A stretch of DNA of 64,000 nucleotides, taken from assembly GCA_026706485.1 (NCBI GenBank), contig JAPOYR010000012.1, positions 1-64,000 on the forward strand, written 5' to 3'. This document shows, piece after piece, positions 26,110 to 35,300 of the stretch (its first letter is position 1; each line of letters opens with the position of its first letter). Below the pieces are notes generated by a model. The model did not search any database. It saw only the letters and a program-made list of their open reading frames with translations, and was not told the DNA's origin. Origin of the DNA: Chloroflexota bacterium (GTDB lineage: Bacteria > Chloroflexota > UBA11872). Position numbers and translations under genes: made by a program.

Positions 26110-27285
26110 TCAGGCCTCCGGAAGCGCGGCCACGCCCGGAAGCTCGCGGCCTTCGATGAGCTCGAGCGTCGCGCCGCCGCCCGTGCTCAGGTGGGCGAAG
26201 TCCTCCGCGCGACCTGACGCCTGAGCCGCCGCCACGGCGTCGCCGCCCGCCACCACCACCTCGGCGGGCAAGTGGGCCAAGAGCCGCGCCAGCCCCAGCG
26301 TGCCGGTAGCGAACGGCGCCAGCTCATACACGCCGACCGGACCGTTCCACAGCACCGTTCGCGCGCGGGCAAGCGCTTCGGCATAGGCCGCCAGCGACGC
26401 GGGGCCAATGTCCAGAATCATGGCGTCAGTCGGCACCGCGTCCAGCCCCACCGTGGCGGGGGCCGCGTCGTCGGCGGCCGCGTCGGCCACCACCGCGTCA
26501 ACCGGAAGCACCAGCCGGCAGCCCACCGCGTCGGCTGCCGACCGAATGCGAGCGACGGCTTCGGCGGCGCTTTCCGCCCGCGACCGACCGATGCCGACGC
26601 CGTCCGCCGCCAGAAACGTGTTGGCCATCGCCCCGCCCAGGATCAGCAGGTCCGCCGTGGCCGCCAGCCGCTCGAGCAGCGTGATCTTGTCGCTGATCTT
26701 GGCGCCGCCCACGATGGCCGCGAACGGACGCGGCGGCCCCTGCACGATTGGGTCCAACGCGTGCAACTCGGCCAGCATCAGGTGTCCGGCGGCGGCGGGC
26801 AGCGCGTGGGCCAGCCCCGTCGTGCTGGCATGCGCCCGGTGCGCCGTGCCGAAGGCGTCGTTCACGTAGCAATCGGCCAGCCCCGCCAGCGCGCGCACGT
26901 GGTCCGGCTCGTTGGCCTCCTCGCCGGGATGGAAGCGCACGTTTTCGAGCAGCAGGACGTCTCCATCCACGAGCTCGCGCGTCAGCCGCTCGACCTCGGG
27001 GCCCATGCTGTCGGGGGCTACGGGAACCGAAGCGCCGAGGAACTCTCCCAGGCGCTCCGCGACCGGCGCCAGCGACAGCTCGGGACGTACGGCGCCCCGC
27101 GGCCGGCCGAGATGTGAGGCCAGCACCACGCGCGCGCCGCGGTCGCGCAGATCGCGAATGGTCGGCAGAGAGGCTTTGATGCGGGAGTCGTCGCGGATCG
27201 CGCTTCCGTCGAGTGGCACGTTGAGGTCGGCGCGGACGAAGACTCGCCGGCCGTTGACGTCAAGGTCCGCCAGTCCGCGCTTCAT
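26110..27285 (-). CDS. pgk: Phosphoglycerate kinase
   Basis: A 391-residue glycolytic enzyme making ATP from 1,3-bisphosphoglycerate. N-domain substrate motifs: FVRADLNVPLDGS (residues about 16-28), LASHLGRPRG (about 55-64) and LLENVRFHPGEEAN (about 116-129). NDAFGTAHRAHAS follows, then the C-domain nucleotide site with AIVGGAKISDKI and LSTGGGATLELIEG. Length is normal for bacteria. ATG start at 27285. It follows gap by 42 bases on the same strand; gap-pgk is a common operon. Confidence 0.95.
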   Translation of the reverse strand: MKRGLADLDVNGRRVFVRADLNVPLDGSAIRDDSRIKASLPTIRDLRDRGARVVLASHLGRPRGAVRPELSLAPVAERLGEFLGASVPVAPDSMGPEVERLTRELVDGDVLLLENVRFHPGEEANEPDHVRALAGLADCYVNDAFGTAHRAHASTTGLAHALPAAAGHLMLAELHALDPIVQGPPRPFAAIVGGAKISDKITLLERLAATADLLILGGAMANTFLAADGVGIGRSRAESAAEAVARIRSAADAVGCRLVLPVDAVVADAAADDAAPATVGLDAVPTDAMILDIGPASLAAYAEALARARTVLWNGPVGVYELAPFATGTLGLARLLAHLPAEVVVAGGDAVAAAQASGRAEDFAHLSTGGGATLELIEGRELPGVAALPEA

Positions 27286-27327
27286 GCGGCGGACCGATCG
27301 GCGACGGACGCCACCAGGCGGAGGCGG

Positions 27328-28347
27328 CTAGACGGCGGCCGCCGCGGGCGTCCCGGCGGCGACCAGCGCCGCCGCATCGGCCACGCGGCAGGCATAGCCC
27401 CACTCGTTGTCGTACCACGCGGCGACTTTCACCAGGTCGTCGCCGATGGCCATGGTGCTCTCGGCCTCGACGATCGACGAGTGCGGATCGCCCCGCAGGT
27501 CCACCGACACCAGCGGCTCGTCGTTGATGGCCATGATGCCCTGCAGCCGCCCCGCGGCCGCCTCGCGCAGCGCGTCGTTGACCTCCGCCTCGCTCGCCGC
27601 GCGCTCCAGGTGCGCCACGAACTCCACGATCGACACCGTGGGCACGGGCACGCGATAGGCCGCGCCGTGCATGCGGCCCTCGAGCTCGGGAATCACCAGC
27701 CCGATGGCCTTGGCGGCGCCGGTTGAGGTCGGGACGATGCTCAGCGCCGCGGAACGGGCTTCGCGGATGTCGCCCGCCGGGCCGTCGACCAGCGCCTGGG
27801 ACGCGGTGTAGGCGTGCACCGTGGACATCAGGCCCTTCCGTACGCCAAAGGCGCGGTGCAACGTGTCCAGCGGCGGCGCCAGACCGTTCGTCGTGCACGA
27901 GGCGTTGCTCACGACGTGATGCGCGGCGGGATCGTAGCGGTCGTGGTTCACCCCCATGACGAGGGTCAGGTCGGCCCCCGTGGCGGGCGCCGTGATCAGC
28001 ACGCGGTCGGCTCCGGCGTCCAGGTGCAGCGCGGCGCGTGCCCGCTCGGTGCCGACGCCCGTGGCCTCGATTACGAGTTGCGCTCCCAGCTCGCCCCACG
28101 GCAGCCGGTCCCACTCCCGCTGCGAGGTGGTCGGTACGCGACATCCGTTGACCACCAGGTCCGTGCCGTCCACGGCCACCTCGCCTGGAAAGCGCCCATA
28201 GTTGCTGTCGTAGCGCAGCAGATGGGCCAGCGTCTCCAGGTCCACCAGCTCGTTGATGCCCACGACCTCGGCCTGCGGCTGACGCTCCAGCAGCGCGCGA
28301 AATGCTTGCCGGCCGATCCGCCCGAACCCGTTGATGGCAATGCGCAC
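27328..28347 (-). CDS. gap: Glyceraldehyde-3-phosphate dehydrogenase
   Basis: A 339-residue NAD(P)-dependent dehydrogenase. The Rossmann motif RIAINGFGRIGRQAFRALLE opens the protein. The catalytic Cys151 is in SNASCTTN, the general base His is in STVHAYTASQ, and WYDNEWGYACR is at the C-terminus. The start is GTG 28347, with GGGAGGG about seven bases upstream; the frame is open to 28635 but that part is not homologous. A -10-like TATACT lies at 28384-28389 on the minus strand. Divergent from the hopanoid operon. Confidence 0.94.
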   Translation of the reverse strand: MRIAINGFGRIGRQAFRALLERQPQAEVVGINELVDLETLAHLLRYDSNYGRFPGEVAVDGTDLVVNGCRVPTTSQREWDRLPWGELGAQLVIEATGVGTERARAALHLDAGADRVLITAPATGADLTLVMGVNHDRYDPAAHHVVSNASCTTNGLAPPLDTLHRAFGVRKGLMSTVHAYTASQALVDGPAGDIREARSAALSIVPTSTGAAKAIGLVIPELEGRMHGAAYRVPVPTVSIVEFVAHLERAASEAEVNDALREAAAGRLQGIMAINDEPLVSVDLRGDPHSSIVEAESTMAIGDDLVKVAAWYDNEWGYACRVADAAALVAAGTPAAAAV

Positions 28348-28525
28348 GTCGTGCCCTCCCGCGCAGCGCCCGATCGCGTGTCGAGTATAGGCCCGGCGGT
28401 GCGGCAGGCGCTCGGGCCGACGCACGTTCCACGGCCCCGCGTTGGCCCCGCGTAGAATTGCGCCCCAGGCACCCTTCAGCATCCAGGCCGCGCCGCATGT
28501 GCCGGGCGCGGCGGGCGGAGCCGCC

Positions 28526-29410
28526 ATGTCAAGTGTCAATGCCGCGCCCCAGCCCGCGCCCCCGATACCTGAGGGTGTGCCGCGGCGCGACGCCGTGATG
28601 GCGCGCGCCTCGGGCGAGAACTTCCCCGTCGCCATGCGGCTGCTGCGGCCGGACGTGCGTCGCCACCTGCTCGCCGTCTATGGATTCGCCCGGCTGGTGG
28701 ATGAACTCGGCGATGCCGCCGATGGCGATCGCCTGGCCTTGCTCGACTGGCTCGACGACGAGGTGTCGGCCATCTACGCCGGGCGGGCGCCGGCGCATCC
28801 GATCATGCGCCGGCTGGTCGCGACCGTCCGCGCGGCGGACATTCCCGACGAGCCGTTCCGCCGCCTCATCCAGGCCAACCGCCAGGATCAGACGGTCCAC
28901 GCCTACGAGACGTTCGAGGATCTCGTGGGCTACTGCGAGCTGTCGGCCAATCCGGTGGGACGCATGGTGCTGCACGTGTTCGGCGCGTTCACTCCCGAGC
29001 GCGTGTGGCTGTCGGACCAGATCTGCACCGGCCTGCAGCTGGTCGAGCATTGGCAGGACATCGCCGAGGACTACGACAGCGGACGTGTCTACGTGCCGCG
29101 CGAGGACCTGGAGCGCTTTGATTGCCGGCCCGAGGACTTCGGGCTGCGCGTGACCACGCCCGAGTTTCGCAAGCTGATGGCCTTCGAGGTCGACCGCGCC
29201 GAGGCACTTCTCGACCGCGGCGCCCCGTTGAGCCGGCTGCTCCCCGGCACGTACGGGATGGCGATCGCAGCGTTCACTGAGGGCGGGCGGGCCGCGCTGC
29301 ACGCGATTCGCGACGCCGACTACGACGTGCTGGGGCGCGCCCCGCGACCGACGCTGCGGCACAAGGCGCGCGCGGTTCGTTCCTTGGCGCGCCTCTGGAT
29401 GAGCTGGTAG
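28526..29410 (+). CDS. hpnC: Squalene biosynthesis protein HpnC
   Basis: A 294-residue trans-isoprenyl diphosphate synthase-fold protein (squalene/phytoene synthase family). The first acidic motif reads FARLVDELGD (residues about 52-61), the second DIAEDYDSGRVYVPREDL. In the HpnCDE pathway HpnC converts presqualene diphosphate to hydroxysqualene. The ATG at 28526 was chosen because the frame upstream is GC-rich filler and GGCGGAG precedes it. Three bases separate it from hpnD. First gene of the five-gene hopanoid operon; a TAGAAT -10-like box lies at 28453-28458. Confidence 0.9.
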   Translation: MSSVNAAPQPAPPIPEGVPRRDAVMARASGENFPVAMRLLRPDVRRHLLAVYGFARLVDELGDAADGDRLALLDWLDDEVSAIYAGRAPAHPIMRRLVATVRAADIPDEPFRRLIQANRQDQTVHAYETFEDLVGYCELSANPVGRMVLHVFGAFTPERVWLSDQICTGLQLVEHWQDIAEDYDSGRVYVPREDLERFDCRPEDFGLRVTTPEFRKLMAFEVDRAEALLDRGAPLSRLLPGTYGMAIAAFTEGGRAALHAIRDADYDVLGRAPRPTLRHKARAVRSLARLWMSW

Positions 29411-29413
29411 CCC

Positions 29414-30250
29414 GTGGAAGTCGCCGCCGCCTACGACGTCTGCGAGCAGATCACCCGCTCGCGCGCCGCGAACTTCTACTGGGGCATTCGCCTGCTCCCG
29501 CCGCCCAAGCGACGCGCGCTCAGCGCCGTCTACGCTTTCGCGCGGCAGATCGACGACATCGGCGACGGTGGCCTGCCGCCGCCTGCCAAGGCCGCCGCCC
29601 TGGCGGAGGCGCGGCAGCGGCTTGAATCGGCCGGCAACGGCGCCGCGGACCCGGTCATGACGGCGTTGCGCCACGCGGCCGATCGTCTCCCCGTGCCGCT
29701 TGACGCGTTTGGCGATCTGATCGACGGCGTGGAGATGGACGTTCGCGGCGTCACCTACGAGACCTTCGATGAGTTGGTGGTCTATTGCCGCCGCGTCGCG
29801 GGCAGCATCGGGCGGCTCTCCCTGGGCGTGTTCGAATCGCGTGACATGGCCCGGGCCGAGCCGCTGGCCGACGAGCTGGGCGTGGCGCTGCAGCTCACCA
29901 ACATCCTCCGTGACGTGCGGGAAGACCTCGCGCAGGGCCGCGTCTATCTGCCGCGCGAGGACCTGGCGGCATTCGCCTGTGAGCTGCGCCCGCCGCTCAC
30001 GCCGACGCCGGCGTTCGACGCGCTCATTCGTTTCCAGGCCCAGCGCGCCCGGCGGCAATTCGACCTGGGGTTGCAGTTGCTGCCATTGCTGGACTGGCGC
30101 AGCACGGCCTGCGCCGCCGCCATGGCCGGCATCTACCGGCAGGTGCTGAAACGCATCGAGCAAGATCCGTCCGCCGTCACCCGCGGACGGGTGTCACTGT
30201 CAACGGGCGCCAAGGTGCGCGTCGCGCTGTGGAGCCTGCTCCGCGGATGA
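29414..30250 (+). CDS. hpnD: Presqualene diphosphate synthase HpnD
   Basis: A 278-residue squalene/phytoene synthase-family enzyme that condenses two farnesyl diphosphates. Motifs: RAANFYWGIRLLPPPKRRA, FARQIDDIGDGG (first acidic motif, residues about 38-49) and LQLTNILRDVREDLAQGRVY (second). Start is GTG 29414, three bases after hpnC. Its stop overlaps the hpnE ATG by four bases (ATGA). The acidic motif DDIGD with the downstream partners HpnE and Shc fits HpnD rather than phytoene synthase. Confidence 0.9.
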   Translation: MEVAAAYDVCEQITRSRAANFYWGIRLLPPPKRRALSAVYAFARQIDDIGDGGLPPPAKAAALAEARQRLESAGNGAADPVMTALRHAADRLPVPLDAFGDLIDGVEMDVRGVTYETFDELVVYCRRVAGSIGRLSLGVFESRDMARAEPLADELGVALQLTNILRDVREDLAQGRVYLPREDLAAFACELRPPLTPTPAFDALIRFQAQRARRQFDLGLQLLPLLDWRSTACAAAMAGIYRQVLKRIEQDPSAVTRGRVSLSTGAKVRVALWSLLRG

Positions 30251-31590
30251 GCCGCCACGTCGTCGTGGTTGGCGGCGGACTGGCGGGATGCGCGGCGGCG
30301 CTCACCTGCGCCGACGCCGGGGCGCGCGTGACGCTGCTCGAGGCGCGGCGGCGTCTCGGTGGGGCCACCTACTCGTTCCAGCGTGACGGGCTGTGGTTCG
30401 ACAACGGCCAGCACGTGCACCTGCGCTGCTGCACGGCCTACCGCGCCTTCATCGACCGCATCGGCGCCTCCGACATGGTCACCATGCAGCGCCGGCTCGA
30501 AATTCCGGTCATCCGGCCCGGGCACGGCGTGGCCTGGATCAAGCGGGCCAATCTGCCGGCCCCGCTGCACCTCGCCCGCAGCCTGGGAGCCTACCGGCAC
30601 TTGTCGCTCGGCGAACGCCTGCAGCTGGGGCGCGCGTTGATTGGGCTGATGCGCCTCGATCTGCGCGACGCGTCGCTGGACGCCCACACCTTCGGGCGCT
30701 GGTTGCGCGCCCGCGGCCAGTCGGAGGGCTCGCTCGAGGCGCTGTGGGACCTGATCGTGCTGCCCACGGTGAATCTGCCGTCGGCGGAGGCTTCGTTGAG
30801 CCTCGCGGCCATGGTCTTCAAAGTCGGGCTGTTGAGCGACCGGTCGGCGGCGGACATGGGCTACACGACGACCACCCTGGGCCGCGCGCATAGCGACCAG
30901 GGATTGCGCGCTCTGCGAGCGGCAGGCGTGGACGTGCAACTCGGGGCGGCCGTCTCCCAGATCGAAGCCGAGCCGGATGGCGAGGTGCGCGTGCGGCGGC
31001 AAGGCGAGGACCTGGCGGCCGACGCCATCGTGCTGGCGGTGCCCCATGCGCAGGCGGCGCGGCTCGTGCCGGCGGCCGCCGATCCCGAGGCGGCGCGCTT
31101 TGCCGAATTGGGGGCCGTGCCCATCGTGAACCTGCACGTGATCTACGACCGGCCGGTGATGCCCCATCCATTTGCGGCCGGCGTCGGCACGCCCGTGCAG
31201 TGGGTGTTCGACCGCACCGAAGCCGCCGGGCTATCCGATGGCCAGGCACTGGCCGTCTCGCTCTCGGGCGCCGTCGCATACGCCCAGGTTCCCACCGACG
31301 TTTTGCGCGAGCAGTTCGTCGCCGAGCTGGCGCGCGTCTTCCCGCGGGCCCGTGAGGCGCAGGTCCGGGGGTTCTACGTCACCCGAGAGCACCAGGCCAC
31401 GTTTCGCCAGGCCCCCGGCAGCCTGGCGCGGCGTCCAGGGCCCCGCACCGCCCTGCCGAACGTGCTCTTGGCCGGCGCATGGACCGACACCGGATGGCCC
31501 GCGACCATGGAGGGCGCCGTGCGCAGCGGCAACCGCGCGGCGGATCACGCGCTGAAGGCGCTGGGCCTGGCGACGCCGGTCGCGGCGTGA
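30247..31590 (+). CDS. hpnE: Hydroxysqualene dehydroxylase HpnE
   Basis: A 447-residue FAD-dependent amine-oxidoreductase-fold enzyme, related to phytoene desaturases. The FAD-binding start is HVVVVGGGLAGCAAALTCAD, with the ribose-binding Glu in TLLEARRRLGGA. The FAD C-terminal motif is LLAGAWTDTGWPATMEGAVR. It reduces hydroxysqualene to squalene, completing HpnCDE. The ATG at 30247 overlaps the hpnD stop, which makes it the best start. Directly upstream of shc. Confidence 0.9.
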   Translation: MSRHVVVVGGGLAGCAAALTCADAGARVTLLEARRRLGGATYSFQRDGLWFDNGQHVHLRCCTAYRAFIDRIGASDMVTMQRRLEIPVIRPGHGVAWIKRANLPAPLHLARSLGAYRHLSLGERLQLGRALIGLMRLDLRDASLDAHTFGRWLRARGQSEGSLEALWDLIVLPTVNLPSAEASLSLAAMVFKVGLLSDRSAADMGYTTTTLGRAHSDQGLRALRAAGVDVQLGAAVSQIEAEPDGEVRVRRQGEDLAADAIVLAVPHAQAARLVPAAADPEAARFAELGAVPIVNLHVIYDRPVMPHPFAAGVGTPVQWVFDRTEAAGLSDGQALAVSLSGAVAYAQVPTDVLREQFVAELARVFPRAREAQVRGFYVTREHQATFRQAPGSLARRPGPRTALPNVLLAGAWTDTGWPATMEGAVRSGNRAADHALKALGLATPVAA

Positions 31591-31675
31591 CCCGCACGCT
31601 CCGGCGGCGCGGCGCCGCGCGTTGCTATATTCGCCAAGCGGCGGACCCCTCGACGACAAGGAGCGGCGTCGTCTC

Positions 31676-33646
31676 GTGATTCGGCGTGTGCCGGACCCCG
31701 CGCCCGGATCCCACCCCGGCCCCGTGGGCACTGCGACGTCCCGCGACGTCCGCGAAGGCGCGCGTGTCGCGCTTGAGCGTGCCTCCACGCAGTTGCTCGA
31801 ACAGCAAGACGCCCAGGGCGTCTGGCGTGGCGAGTTGGGCACCAACGTCACCATCGAAGCCGAGGACCTGTTTCTGCGCGAGTTCCTGGGCATCCTTGAC
31901 GCTGACGTTTTGCGGGCGACGGCGGCCTGGATCCGGCAGCGCCAGCGGGACGACGGCACTTGGGCCAACTTCCATGAGGGCCCCGGCGAACTCTCCACTA
32001 CGGTCGAGGCCTATGTCGCCCTGCGCCTGGCGGGCGACGCGGCCGAAGCCGACCACATGCAGCGCGCCGCCGCATGGATCGTGGATCAGGGCGGGCTGGA
32101 GGCCACCCGCGTTTTCACCCGCATGTGGATGGCGCTGCACGGCTGGTGGGACTGGGATGAGTTGCCGGTCATTCCGCCCGAAATGATCTTCCTGCCCACC
32201 TGGGTGCCGCTCAATATCTACGACTTCGGCTGTTGGGCCCGGCAGACCATCGTGGCGCTCAGCATCGTGCGCGCCTATCGCCCGGTCCGACCCGCCGATT
32301 TCACCATCGACGAGTTGCGTAGCGGCACGGCTCCGCGGGTGAGTGCCTCGCTGCGCACGTGGAAGGGGTGGTTCACCTGGATCGACCGCGCGCTGCGGCG
32401 CTATGAGCGGCGGCCGCTGGGCTGGCTCCGCGCCGCCGCCCTGCACCGTGCCGAGTCCTGGGTCATGCGGCGACAAGAAGCCGACGGCTCCTGGGGCGGC
32501 ATTCAGCCCCCGTGGGTCTACTCCATCATTGCGCTGCGCCTGCGCGGCTACGGCATGACCCAGCCCGTCATCAAGCACGCCCTGGAGGGCATTGAACGGT
32601 TCACGATTTGGGACGGCGGCGTGCGTCGCCTCGAGGCTTGTCAGTCACCCGTCTGGGACACGGCGTTGGCGCTGGTGGCGCTGGCCGACGCCGGCGTACC
32701 GCCCGACGCCCCGGCGTTGCGCCGCGCCGGCGAGTGGCTGGTCGGCGAAGAGGTGTCCCAGCAAGGCGATTGGGCCGTGCGCCGCCCCTATCTCCATCCC
32801 GGCGGCTGGGCCTTCGAGTATGAGAATCGCAACTACCCGGACGTTGACGACACCGCCGAGGTCATCCTGGCCCTGCGCCGCGTCGACGTGCCCAACGCCA
32901 AGGGGGCCATCGACCGCGGCGTCGCCTGGACGCTCGGCATGCAATGCGTGGACGGCGGCTGGGCGGCGTTCGACGCCGACAACACCCGCACGCTGTGCCG
33001 CGCGCCGGCGTTCTGCGACTTCGGCGAGGTCATCGACCCGCCCAGCGCCGACGTGACCGCGCACGCGATCGAAATGCTGGCCCTCGAAGGCAAGACCTAC
33101 AACGCCCGCGTCCAACGGGGCATCGCCTGGCTCCGGTCCGCGCAGGAGCCCGACGGCTCGTGGTTTGGGCGGTGGGGCGCCAACTACATCTACGGCACCG
33201 GGGCGGCGGTTCCCGCCCTCGTGGCGGCCGGCGTCTCACCCGACGACCCGTCCATCCGGCGCGCCGTGCACTGGCTGGCCGCGCGCCAAAACCCCGACGG
33301 CGGCTGGGGCGAAGATCTCAGGTCCTACGACGACCCCGCGGGCTGGTCGGGTCGCGGCGCCAGCACCGCCTCGCAGACGGCCTGGGCGCTGCTCGCACTC
33401 GTGGCCGCCGGCGACGACGGGTCCGTGACGCGCCGCGGCGTCGAATACCTCGTCGACACCCAGCGCGAGGACGGCTCGTGGGACGAACCGCTATACACCG
33501 GCACCGGCTTCCCCGGCGCCTTCTACATCAACTATCACCTCTACCGCTTGATCTTTCCCGTCATGGCGCTCGGCCGCTACGTGAACGGCTGGCACGCCGG
33601 GCGGCTCACGCGGTTCGCACTGGACGGAGCCCATGGAACGTCGTAG
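31676..33646 (+). CDS. shc: Squalene-hopene cyclase
   Basis: A 656-residue cyclase converting squalene to hopene at the membrane. The catalytic acid motif DVDDTAE (residues about 383-389) is present, as are several QW-type repeats: QRQRDDGTWANFHEG, RRQEADGSWGGIQPPW, GMQCVDGGWAAFDAD, SAQEPDGSWFGRWG, ARQNPDGGWGED and DTQREDGSWDEP. Length is normal. The start is uncertain: GTG 31676 is used, while the frame is open to a TTG at 31622 next to a TATATT box. Fourth gene of the hopanoid operon. Confidence 0.93.
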   Translation: MIRRVPDPAPGSHPGPVGTATSRDVREGARVALERASTQLLEQQDAQGVWRGELGTNVTIEAEDLFLREFLGILDADVLRATAAWIRQRQRDDGTWANFHEGPGELSTTVEAYVALRLAGDAAEADHMQRAAAWIVDQGGLEATRVFTRMWMALHGWWDWDELPVIPPEMIFLPTWVPLNIYDFGCWARQTIVALSIVRAYRPVRPADFTIDELRSGTAPRVSASLRTWKGWFTWIDRALRRYERRPLGWLRAAALHRAESWVMRRQEADGSWGGIQPPWVYSIIALRLRGYGMTQPVIKHALEGIERFTIWDGGVRRLEACQSPVWDTALALVALADAGVPPDAPALRRAGEWLVGEEVSQQGDWAVRRPYLHPGGWAFEYENRNYPDVDDTAEVILALRRVDVPNAKGAIDRGVAWTLGMQCVDGGWAAFDADNTRTLCRAPAFCDFGEVIDPPSADVTAHAIEMLALEGKTYNARVQRGIAWLRSAQEPDGSWFGRWGANYIYGTGAAVPALVAAGVSPDDPSIRRAVHWLAARQNPDGGWGEDLRSYDDPAGWSGRGASTASQTAWALLALVAAGDDGSVTRRGVEYLVDTQREDGSWDEPLYTGTGFPGAFYINYHLYRLIFPVMALGRYVNGWHAGRLTRFALDGAHGTS

Positions 33647-33680
33647 CTTTCTCGTGCTGGCTCCCGGACTCTAGGCGCTC

Positions 33681-34691
33681 ATGGGCGTTCCTCTGCGGCA
33701 AACGGTGACCGTTGCCCGCTATCTCATGACACAGCGGCTGCGCGGGCGCGAAAAGTTCCCGCTCATCGTCGAGCTCGAGCCGCTCTATGCCTGCAACCTC
33801 GCCTGCGCCGGCTGCGGCAAGATCCAGCATCCGGTCGCGACGCTGCGCAAGCGCATGCCCGTCGAGCAGGCCGTGGCCGCCGTGGAAGAGTGCGGGGCGC
33901 CCATGGTGTCCATCGCCGGCGGCGAGCCGCTGGTGCACCCCGAGATTCACAAGATCGCCGACGAGCTCGTGCGGCGGCGCAAGTTCGTCTATCTGTGCAC
34001 CAACGCCCTGCTGCTCGAGCGCAAGCTCTCGCTCTTCACCCCGTCGCCCTACTTCGCCTTCGCCATTCACATCGACGGATTGCGCGAGCGACACGACGAG
34101 TCCGTCTGCCAGGAAGGCGTGTTCGACAAGGCCGTGGAAGCCATCAAGGCGGCCAAGCACGCCGGATTCCGCGTCACCACCAACACCACCTTCTTCACCC
34201 ACGACACCCCGGACAACGTGCGTGCGGTGCTGGACTTCCTCAACGACGAGCTGGAAGTGGACCACATGATGATCTCCCCCGGCTACGCCTACGAGAAGGC
34301 TCCCGACCAGGAGCACTTCTTGCCGGTGGAGCAGACGCGACGGCTCTTCCGCGAAGCCTTTCGCGGCGGCGGGCGCAAGCGCTGGCGGCTCAATCACAGC
34401 CCGCTCTTCCTCGACTTCCTCGAAGGCAAGGTCGACTACGACTGCACCGCCTGGGGCATTCCCAGCTACTCGATCTTCGGCTGGCAGCGGCCCTGCTACC
34501 TCATGTCGGACGGCTACGTCTCGACCTACAAGGAACTGATCGAGACCACGGACTGGGACAGCTACGGTCGCGGCCGCGACGAGCGCTGCGACAACTGCAT
34601 GGCGCACTGCGGCTACGAGCCCACCGCCGTGGCCGCCACGGGCAGCTCGCTGCGCGAGTCCCTGCGAGCCTTCGCCTCCGCGCTGAACTAG
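33681..34691 (+). CDS. hpnH: Adenosyl-hopene transferase HpnH (radical SAM)
   Basis: A 336-residue radical SAM enzyme that adds the 5'-deoxyadenosyl group to hopene, the first step to bacteriohopanepolyols. The cluster motif is CNLACAGCGK (residues about 38-47; CxxxCxxC). SIAGGEPLVH is the SAM-binding GGE motif, and near the C-terminus CDNCMAHCGYEPTA holds further cysteines, as in HpnH. ATG start at 33681, 34 bases after shc. Its presence means the organism probably makes extended hopanoids, although hpnG and later genes are not in the window. Confidence 0.92.
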   Translation: MGVPLRQTVTVARYLMTQRLRGREKFPLIVELEPLYACNLACAGCGKIQHPVATLRKRMPVEQAVAAVEECGAPMVSIAGGEPLVHPEIHKIADELVRRRKFVYLCTNALLLERKLSLFTPSPYFAFAIHIDGLRERHDESVCQEGVFDKAVEAIKAAKHAGFRVTTNTTFFTHDTPDNVRAVLDFLNDELEVDHMMISPGYAYEKAPDQEHFLPVEQTRRLFREAFRGGGRKRWRLNHSPLFLDFLEGKVDYDCTAWGIPSYSIFGWQRPCYLMSDGYVSTYKELIETTDWDSYGRGRDERCDNCMAHCGYEPTAVAATGSSLRESLRAFASALN

Positions 34692-34733
34692 CCCGCAACA
34701 CCCACCTCGTCAGTCCGAGCGCCCCCTCCTGTC

Positions 34734-34754
34734 ATTCCGAGCGCAGCGAGGAAT
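34734..34754. repeat. ATTCCGAGCG...GGAAT hairpin repeat
   Basis: ATTCC (34734-34738) and GGAAT (34750-34754) flank GAGCGCAGCGA, just after hpnH and preceded by GTC. A second copy is at 61612-61633. It is a further dispersed repeat family and could act as a terminator here. Confidence 0.65.
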
Positions 34755-34833
34755 CTAGGGCACTCGTCCTCTAGCGCAGGGCCAAGTCACGGCCGGTCAA
34801 ATCCCATCACCCCCTCCCCGCCGAATGTCGGAG

Positions 34834-34876
34834 TTGCCCATCTATATCGCCATACGATATATTGATATGCGATATA
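34834..34876 (+). promoter_or_regulatory. Promoter and palindromic operator of the PadR gene
   Basis: TTGCCC (34834-34839), 18 bases and TATATT (34858-34863) suggest a promoter with its start near 34870. A perfect inverted repeat, TATATCGC (34843-34850) and GCGATATA (34869-34876), covers the spacer, -10 box and start site. This strongly AT-rich patch in GC-rich DNA looks like an autorepressor operator for the PadR protein just downstream. Confidence 0.6.
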
Positions 34877-34934
34877 GCACGTGGCCCGTCAGCATCTGAT
34901 TCGGGCCATCCTTTCGAAAGAAGGTAGCTGGCCA

Positions 34935-35300
34935 TTGCCGAATCGAAGCCCCCTGGATCCGCTTCCTCTCCCCGTCGCCCAGCTGCACATCCTGTTGGCC
35001 TTGGTGACTGGCGACAAGCACGGCTACGCGATCATGCGAGAGGTCGAGGCATTGACCGATGGGGCGGTCACGATGGGCCCCGGCACGCTGTACGGGGCTG
35101 TGAAGAAGATGCTGAAGTCGGAGCTTGTCGAGGAGAGCGACGAACGGCCAGACCCCGAACTGGACGATCAGCGTCGCCGCTACTACCGAATCACCGCTTT
35201 TGGCAAGCGTGTGCTCGACGCTGAGATCAACCGAATGGAGCAACTGGCGCATGCCGCCAGGTTGATACAGACCACCGCCATGCGAAGGCCCAGTGCCTGA
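34935..35300 (+). CDS. PadR-family transcriptional regulator
   Basis: A 121-residue winged-helix regulator. The PadR signature is clear: LHILLALVTGDKHGYAIMRE (residues about 15-34), then MGPGTLYGAVKKMLKSELV and RRRYYRITAFGKRVLDAE, where the wing YY.lT..G is diagnostic. The start is TTG 34935, with GAAGG ten bases upstream; GTG 34881 is an alternative but would lie on the operator. It overlaps the next membrane-protein gene by eight bases. PadR plus a membrane partner is a common pair. Ligand unknown. Confidence 0.85.
   Translation: MPNRSPLDPLPLPVAQLHILLALVTGDKHGYAIMREVEALTDGAVTMGPGTLYGAVKKMLKSELVEESDERPDPELDDQRRRYYRITAFGKRVLDAEINRMEQLAHAARLIQTTAMRRPSA

Noticed and set aside
31626-31631. TATATT before shc as an internal promoter
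   Set aside because: No recognisable -35 box at the right spacing; left as a possibility only in the shc entry.
34692-34834. Possible tRNA or small RNA after hpnH
   Set aside because: No acceptor/T-arm pattern could be found by eye; the region holds only the ATTCC...GGAAT repeat.
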